Of a stretch of 51,403 nucleotides of DNA, positions 46,192-51,403 are shown piece by piece (position 1 is the first letter of the stretch; every line of letters begins with the position of its first letter). This stretch comes from an uncultured Neomegalonema sp. Its GTDB lineage: Bacteria > Pseudomonadota > Alphaproteobacteria > Rhodobacterales > Rhodobacteraceae. The stretch is taken from positions 1 through 51,403 of the forward strand of contig CALKIZ010000012.1 of NCBI GenBank assembly GCA_937995735.1, given 5' to 3'. Both the position numbers and the translations under genes were made by a program. Below the pieces are notes generated by a model. The model saw only the letters and a program-made list of their open reading frames with translations, made no database searches and had not been told where the DNA came from.

Positions 46192-47313
46192 TTAGTGCGG
46201 GAATGGCCAAAGCCTGAGTTTCTCTTTGATAATCCGCCATAGCTGCGCCAATCCATGCGGTTCCAGAATAAGGAAGATAACGATCAGCGCGCCAACAATG
46301 ACGAATTCAAGGTGTGCGGCAATATCCGTCGCCCACCCTAATTGTCCGACAAGAACGTTCTTTAGCAGTACCGGCAAAAGGACCATAAAGGCTGCACCCG
46401 CGAACGAGCCGAAAATTGATCCAAGTCCACCGATAATCACCATAAAAAGCACGAGGAAGGATTTTTGAATCCCGAAGACTTCGCCAACTTCAACCGCACC
46501 AAGGTAGACACTAAACAACAATGCACCAGCGATACCGATATAAAACGAGCTAATCCCAAAGGCTGTTAGTTTGGCCTTGAGTGGATTCACCCCGATGATC
46601 TCGGCGGCAATGTCCATATCGCGAATAGACATCCAACTGCGACCCAAATGTCCGCGCGTCAGGTTCCTCGCCACAATCGCTAGAATGGTCAAAAAGACGA
46701 GGCAGAAAAGATAGGTTGCCCATGGCTCGGTATTCGGTCCGGTTATCGCGTGTCCGAATAAAAACCGTTCTGGCGCAGTAATTTGGCCCGATGCAGAGTA
46801 GTTAAATGACCACTCCCATTTGTTGAACACCCAAACCAAAAAAAACTGAGCCGCCAGTGTGGCGACCGCAAGGTAAAAGCCCTTGATCCTCAAAGACGGC
46901 AATCCGAATAAAATGCCGACTAATGCCGTCATCACCCCGCCTAATATCACCGAGAAAAAGATATTCAGCGGCGGCAGCGCATAGCGGACCCATTCCTCGC
47001 CGCCCGGAATATAAATATCGAACCCGGTCATAAACTTATAGCAGGAGTACGCACCAACCGCCATGAACCCGCCGGTTCCCAGCGAGACCTGTCCACAATA
47101 GCCAATGAGGATATTCAACCCGATAGCCGCGATTGAATAAATTAGGAAAGGCAGCGCAATCGCCTTCACCCAATAATCATTCAACAGAAACGGCATGATA
47201 GCGAAGGCGAACAGCATCACCGCATAATAGCGATAACGGTCAAAAGCTATCGGAAAGGTCTGCCCATCCGCCTGATATGTCGTTTTAAAATCACCGACTT
47301 CGCGATACAGCAT
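46192..47313 (-). CDS. livM: ABC transporter permease LivM
   Basis: A 373-residue permease with about 9-10 hydrophobic segments; IAAIGLNILIGYCGQVSLGTGGFMAVGAY is the LivM signature near the N-terminus, and MVIIGGLGSIFGSFAGAAFMV the central one. The start has a strong AAGGAGG in the end of the preceding small gene, one base apart. N-terminal ~25 residues before TM1 are polar. Confidence 0.93.
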   Translation of the reverse strand: MLYREVGDFKTTYQADGQTFPIAFDRYRYYAVMLFAFAIMPFLLNDYWVKAIALPFLIYSIAAIGLNILIGYCGQVSLGTGGFMAVGAYSCYKFMTGFDIYIPGGEEWVRYALPPLNIFFSVILGGVMTALVGILFGLPSLRIKGFYLAVATLAAQFFLVWVFNKWEWSFNYSASGQITAPERFLFGHAITGPNTEPWATYLFCLVFLTILAIVARNLTRGHLGRSWMSIRDMDIAAEIIGVNPLKAKLTAFGISSFYIGIAGALLFSVYLGAVEVGEVFGIQKSFLVLFMVIIGGLGSIFGSFAGAAFMVLLPVLLKNVLVGQLGWATDIAAHLEFVIVGALIVIFLILEPHGLAQLWRIIKEKLRLWPFPH

Positions 47314-47314
47314 C

Positions 47315-47521
47315 TTAGCGTGCCTCCTTCACGATCCGGATCAAGCAGTGAAGGACCATAATGAAGCAAGCAATCGACAGCGGAAGTGTAACAGAACCGG
47401 ACGCACCATATGCACCCGGCAACGCGCCCCCGCTAAAGACAGATATGCTCATCCAAGCTGTAATGGCGAAAATGCCAAAACTCGCGAACAGGCCATAGAC
47501 GTGGAGAATGTTGTTACCCAT
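47315..47521 (-). CDS. Small two-helix membrane protein inside the liv operon
   Basis: A 68-residue protein between livH and livM, with two predicted membrane helices: VYGLFASFGIFAITAWMSISVF and SVTLPLSIACFIMVLHCLI, separated by a Gly-rich loop (GGALPGAYGASG) and ending in basic RIVKEAR. It lies one base from livM and 33 bp after livH, so it is co-transcribed. Standard liv operons do not have this gene. It may be a small transporter subunit; I recognise no family. Confidence 0.7.
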   Translation of the reverse strand: MGNNILHVYGLFASFGIFAITAWMSISVFSGGALPGAYGASGSVTLPLSIACFIMVLHCLIRIVKEAR

Positions 47522-47554
47522 GCTTGTTCTTTCTCGTCATGATTTTCATTCCCA

Positions 47555-48649
47555 TCACACCCTCTCAATAATTTTTTCGCCGAACAGCCCTTGCGGGCGG
47601 AAGACGAGGAACAAAAGGGCCAGCATGTAAGCAAACCAGTTCTCAGTAGCGCCGCCCAGATAGGGCGCGCCGATCAGGAACTCGAACATCTTCTCACCGA
47701 CGCCGATGATCAAACCACCAATAATCGCGCCGGGGATCGAAGTGAATCCGCCAAGCATCAACACGGGTAACGCTTTGAGTGCAATAAGTGACAGCGAAAA
47801 CTGCACACCTGATTTCGCGCCCCACATCATCCCCGCGACCAATGCCACAAAACCGGCGATGGTCCAGACGATAACCCAGATTGTGCGAAGAGAAATGCCA
47901 ACGGAAAGTGCGGCTTGGTGATCATCCGCCACAGCGCGCAGCGCGCGGCCTGTCTTGGTGTATTGTGAAAACAGCACCAGCGCCAACACCAGGGCAACGG
48001 CAATGAATGTTGCATAGATGTCGAGCGTATCGAGGTAAAATCCGTAAAAATCCTCGCCACCAAGGAACGACGTTTTTTCTTCAAACCAAACATTGCCGCC
48101 CTGCTCGATGCCAATGTCCAGAGTCTTGACGTCCGACCCCCACATCAACTCGCCAAAGCCTTCCATGAAGAAAGCCAAGCCAATTGTCGCCATAAACAGG
48201 ATAATCGGCTCCTGATTGACAAGATGCTTTAAGACCAATTTTTCAACAAGGATCGCAAAAAACAGCATGACGAGAGCGGCAAAAATGATGGCTAGTATTG
48301 TCGGTCCATAAAAGCCCAAAAACCCTGCTATCGAGAGGCTTATGCTTTCCGGCAATAATACGCTTAAACCGCGCGAATATGTCTCAATCCACCAATCCGG
48401 CGCAGCTTGCCCGAAATGGTGAAACTCGGTTCCGAATATTGCGTTTATCAGATGTGAGAACGGGATAAGACCCGTCTGTAATCCGACCAACGTTTGCGCC
48501 GCAAACAGCGCCATAACACCTTGCGCATAATTAAAAATACCCGAGGCTTTAAAGATCAGCACAAAACCAAGTGCCACGAGCGAATACATCACGCCAGCCA
48601 TCAGGCCGTTGAGAAAAACTTCAACGCCAAACCAGAAATCTGCGCTCAT
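47555..48649 (-). CDS. livH: ABC transporter permease LivH
   Basis: A 364-residue permease with about 8 hydrophobic segments. FLNGLMAGVMYSLVALGFVLIFKASGIFNYAQG at the N-terminus and LPVLMLGGFTSIPGAIIGGLIIGVGEKM near the C-terminus are typical of LivH. The loop at about 175-210 (VKTLDIGIEQGGNVWFEEKT) is longer than in E. coli LivH. It lies 27 bp after livG. Confidence 0.93.
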   Translation of the reverse strand: MSADFWFGVEVFLNGLMAGVMYSLVALGFVLIFKASGIFNYAQGVMALFAAQTLVGLQTGLIPFSHLINAIFGTEFHHFGQAAPDWWIETYSRGLSVLLPESISLSIAGFLGFYGPTILAIIFAALVMLFFAILVEKLVLKHLVNQEPIILFMATIGLAFFMEGFGELMWGSDVKTLDIGIEQGGNVWFEEKTSFLGGEDFYGFYLDTLDIYATFIAVALVLALVLFSQYTKTGRALRAVADDHQAALSVGISLRTIWVIVWTIAGFVALVAGMMWGAKSGVQFSLSLIALKALPVLMLGGFTSIPGAIIGGLIIGVGEKMFEFLIGAPYLGGATENWFAYMLALLFLVFRPQGLFGEKIIERV

Positions 48650-48676
48650 GCGTTCTGCCCTCGCTGTACCAATGTA

Positions 48677-49513
48677 TCAATCATGGCTGACCCCCAAATA
48701 GGCGTCGATGACCTTTTGATTATTGCGAACCTCGCTTGGCGTACCATCACCAATCTTTGCGCCATAATCCATCACAACAACGCGGTCGGAGATGTCCATC
48801 ACAACGCCCATATCATGTTCGATCAAAGCGATGGTCGTGCCGAACTCTTCATTCACATCAAGGATAAAGCGCGACATATCCTCTTTTTCTTCGACGTTCA
48901 TTCCGGCCATCGGTTCATCAAGCAACAGCAATGACGGCTCCGCAACCAGCGCACGGCCAAGCTCTACCCGTTTTTGTAAACCATAGGGCAAGCTCCCGAC
49001 AGGAGCTTTACGGATGTGTTGAATTTCGAGAAAGTCGATAACGCGTTCGGCTTTTTCGCGCTGTTCAATTTCTTCGGCCTCAGCACGGCCTTTCCAGATT
49101 GCCTGACTAAAAATGCCAGACTTCATCTTCGTCAACCGGCCCGTCATAATGTTGTCGAGCGTCGTCATGCCGCGAAATAATGCGATATTCTGGAATGTTC
49201 GCGCGATGCCCTGACGGGCGATCTCGTATGGTTTCATCGGACCGCGTTTTTTTCCCAAATACCAGATTTCACCTTCTTGTGGGTGATAAAAGCCATTGAT
49301 GACATTGAGCATCGAAGACTTTCCCGCGCCATTGGGTCCGATGATCGCGCGCACTTCGCCTTCGCGAATATCAAAGCTAATGTCCTTGATTGCGGTCACA
49401 CCGCCGAAACGCAGCGTAATATTTTTCATCTCCATCACCACACCGCCAATTTTGCGGCCATCTTCGGTAGTGTAGGAGTCTGGTTCTGCTGTTATAGGGC
49501 TGCTTCCGTCCAT
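48677..49513 (-). CDS. livG: ABC transporter ATP-binding protein LivG
   Basis: A 278-residue ABC ATPase of LivG type. Walker A GPNGAGKSS, the LivG variant signature PYGLQKRVELGRAL and Walker B LLLLDEPMAGM are visible. A ~28-residue N-terminal extension (MDGSSPITAEPDSYTTEDG) precedes the domain. The start overlaps the ligase stop as TAATG, giving translational coupling. Confidence 0.93.
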   Translation of the reverse strand: MDGSSPITAEPDSYTTEDGRKIGGVVMEMKNITLRFGGVTAIKDISFDIREGEVRAIIGPNGAGKSSMLNVINGFYHPQEGEIWYLGKKRGPMKPYEIARQGIARTFQNIALFRGMTTLDNIMTGRLTKMKSGIFSQAIWKGRAEAEEIEQREKAERVIDFLEIQHIRKAPVGSLPYGLQKRVELGRALVAEPSLLLLDEPMAGMNVEEKEDMSRFILDVNEEFGTTIALIEHDMGVVMDISDRVVVMDYGAKIGDGTPSEVRNNQKVIDAYLGVSHD

Positions 49514-51403
49514 TATTCCGCTGCTACTTTCTGTGCGCTTGGCGCAACAACTGCTGCATCACGAACTTCGAGGGTCGCTGAGATCACACCTTTGCGGCCA
49601 TCTTCATAGGTCACTTCGGTTTCGATAAAGATGCTCTCAGATCCATCATAAAGCGCGGTCAGCAACGGCGCGTATTTTTCTTCAATAATACGGCGGCGGA
49701 CTTTCCGCGTTCGCGTCATCTCACCATCATCTGCATCAAGTTCTTTGTGTAAGACAAGGAACCGTCTGATCTGACAATCATATAGGCGTGGATCATCGGC
49801 GAGCGAGCGGTTTACTTCCTCAACGTGATTTTGGATCGTGCCATAGACTTCAGGATGCGCGGCCAGCTCCTGATAGGAAGCGTAGGCAATGTTGTTGCGC
49901 TCGGCCCAGTTCCCCACCGCAGTCAAGTCGATATTGATAAAGGCTGTGCAGTAATCTCGTTCATTACCAAAGACGACAGCCTCAAGAATATCAGGGAAGA
50001 ATTTGAGTTTGTTCTCAACGTATTTTGGCGCAACCATACTACCATTGTTGAGCTTTCCGACGTCTTTTGCCCGGTCAATGATACGCAAATGTCCATTACC
50101 GGGTTCGAAAAATCCGGCATCACCCGTTGCGACCCAACCCTCACTATCTTTCGTTTCCGCCGTGGCTTCGGCATTTTTGTAATATTCAGCGAATGTACCG
50201 GGCGAGCGGTAAAAGACTTCGCCATTATCAGCGATCCGAATTTCAACACCGGGACTAGGGACACCGACAGTATCGGCCTGAACTTCTCCATCCGGTTGCT
50301 GTGTGATGAAGACGGTTGCTTCGGTCTGGCCGTAAAGCTGTTTCAGATTGATGCCGAGCGCACGGTAAAATTCAAAAATCTCCGGCCCAATCGCTTCCCC
50401 CGCCGTATAGCCAACGCGAATTTTAGAAAGCCCAGTCGCATTCAACAACGGGCCATATACAAGCGCTCTGCCAAATTTGTATTTCAGTTTGTCAGCGGTT
50501 GAAACCGATCTGCCATCCAGCAATGCGGGGCCAATCCGTTTGGCATGGTCGATATACTTTTTGAACATCTTACGCTTCATCTTCGAAGCGTCTTCCATGC
50601 GGATCATAACCGATGTTAGCAGCCCTTCGAAAAAGCGCGGCGGAGCAAAGAAATATGTCGCGCCGACCTCTTGCAAATCTTTTTGCATCGTGTCCGGGCT
50701 TTCGGGGCAATTGACGCAAAACCCAGCCCACATTGCTTGCGCCATCGAGAACACATAATCTCCCACCCATGCCATCGGCAGATAGGCGAGGATGCTTTCA
50801 TTCTCAGTAAGATTGTCGAATTCGCAGGTATTCTTAGCAGTCATCAGAACATTATTGTTCGTGAGTACAACACCTTTCGGGCGGCCTGTCGTACCGGATG
50901 TGTAGAGTATTACGGCGGTATCATCGCCTGTTACCGCATCAGCACGCCGCTTAATCTCAGCATCGAAATCGTTGCGTTTATTACGGCCTTCCGCCTGTAG
51001 TTTGCGGTAATTGTGCAGCAATGCATGGTCGTACTTTCGCATACCGCGCGGATCGAGATAAACAATTTGCTTTAACTCTGGGATGCGATCAGCGACTTCG
51101 AGCAGTTTATCGACTTGCTCCTGATCCTGAACAACGGCAAAGCGTGCACCGCAATTCTCCATGACATGCGCCATCTCATCGGCAACAGAATCCTGATAGA
51201 CTGGAACAGGGATCGCACCGACAATCTGAGCCGCGATCATCGCCCAATAGAAATGCGGGCGGTTGCGGCCAGCAACAGCGATCTTATCACCTTGTTCGAC
51301 GCCTAATGTGAGATAACCGCAAGCCAGCGCATAAATTTCTTCATGCGCCTCGGCCCATGTCCAGCTTTGCCAAATGCCGAATTCTTTCTCACGATACGCG
51401 GGG
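49513..51403 (-). CDS. Long-chain-type acyl-CoA synthetase, N-terminus outside the window
   Basis: About 630 residues are visible and the frame is open to the window edge. An ANL-type ligase: P-loop YTSGTTGRPKGVV, YGQTEATVF, then TGDAGFFEPGNGHLRI. The visible N-terminal part (IWQSWTWAEAHEEIYALA, PHFYWAMIAAQ) belongs to the same domain, so an internal start near 51240 is not real. It forms the acyl-CoA of a fatty or aromatic acid. It is the first visible gene of the operon with livG, H, M, K and F, and such ligase-transporter groups are known in alphaproteobacteria. Confidence 0.9.
   Translation of the reverse strand, partial: PAYREKEFGIWQSWTWAEAHEEIYALACGYLTLGVEQGDKIAVAGRNRPHFYWAMIAAQIVGAIPVPVYQDSVADEMAHVMENCGARFAVVQDQEQVDKLLEVADRIPELKQIVYLDPRGMRKYDHALLHNYRKLQAEGRNKRNDFDAEIKRRADAVTGDDTAVILYTSGTTGRPKGVVLTNNNVLMTAKNTCEFDNLTENESILAYLPMAWVGDYVFSMAQAMWAGFCVNCPESPDTMQKDLQEVGATYFFAPPRFFEGLLTSVMIRMEDASKMKRKMFKKYIDHAKRIGPALLDGRSVSTADKLKYKFGRALVYGPLLNATGLSKIRVGYTAGEAIGPEIFEFYRALGINLKQLYGQTEATVFITQQPDGEVQADTVGVPSPGVEIRIADNGEVFYRSPGTFAEYYKNAEATAETKDSEGWVATGDAGFFEPGNGHLRIIDRAKDVGKLNNGSMVAPKYVENKLKFFPDILEAVVFGNERDYCTAFINIDLTAVGNWAERNNIAYASYQELAAHPEVYGTIQNHVEEVNRSLADDPRLYDCQIRRFLVLHKELDADDGEMTRTRKVRRRIIEEKYAPLLTALYDGSESIFIETEVTYEDGRKGVISATLEVRDAAVVAPSAQKVAAE

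Overview
The window comes from an alphaproteobacterial chromosome. The evidence is the gene content and its typical groupings: yicC-gmk, an NDUFA9-like SDR, ZapE/AFG1, a PAS_5-family protein, an adrenodoxin-type ferredoxin, a liv-type ABC transporter with its own acyl-CoA ligase, and two dimethylglycine-dehydrogenase-type proteins. A perfect TTAA-N7-TTAA box of the CtrA type also points there. No rRNA or tRNA gene, CRISPR array or phage module was recognised. I cannot name the genus.

Left end (1-18.8 kb). The window opens inside an IS3-family insertion sequence (orfA and a truncated orfB, minus strand) that ends about 70 bp before the ribosome binding site of a class III aminotransferase. A PAS_5 protein, yicC, gmk, uppP, a lipoprotein, zapE, an MFS permease, a PBP4-like peptidase with an altered KTG box (dacB1), a DUF3179 protein and a small membrane-anchored protein behind tandem CtrA-like boxes follow. 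At 13.1-14.9 kb lies an accessory patch: an AT-richer PIN-domain nuclease gene flanked by three copies of a palindromic repeat. After it come ettA, two small exported proteins that share a Cys-bounded mini-motif, and nadD.

Middle (18.8-34 kb). nadD is followed at 4 nt by a Tat-exported second PBP4-like peptidase. Then come a ferredoxin coupled to an FG-GAP protein, an MFS permease, rpsD, an NDUFA9-like SDR and an ATP-grasp protein. The most coherent metabolic unit is at 25.5-33.1 kb: an XRE-cupin regulator followed by four overlapping genes. These encode a FAD/GcvT oxidoreductase, an AruH-like aminotransferase, a homocysteine S-methyltransferase and a second FAD/GcvT oxidoreductase. It looks like a demethylation and one-carbon transfer pathway for a methylated amine or amino acid.

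Right end (33-51.4 kb). An esterase and a TPR protein form a coupled pair. A coupled trio (patatin, gamma-glutamylcyclotransferase-like protein, acyl-CoA ligase) lies downstream of a 3-hydroxybutyrate dehydrogenase, suggesting lipid or polyhydroxybutyrate turnover. A coupled hisC-frhB pair and a cytosolic-looking gamma-glutamyltransferase follow. The window ends in a seven-gene run: acyl-CoA ligase (cut by the window edge), livG, livH, a 68-residue two-helix membrane protein, livM, livK and livF.
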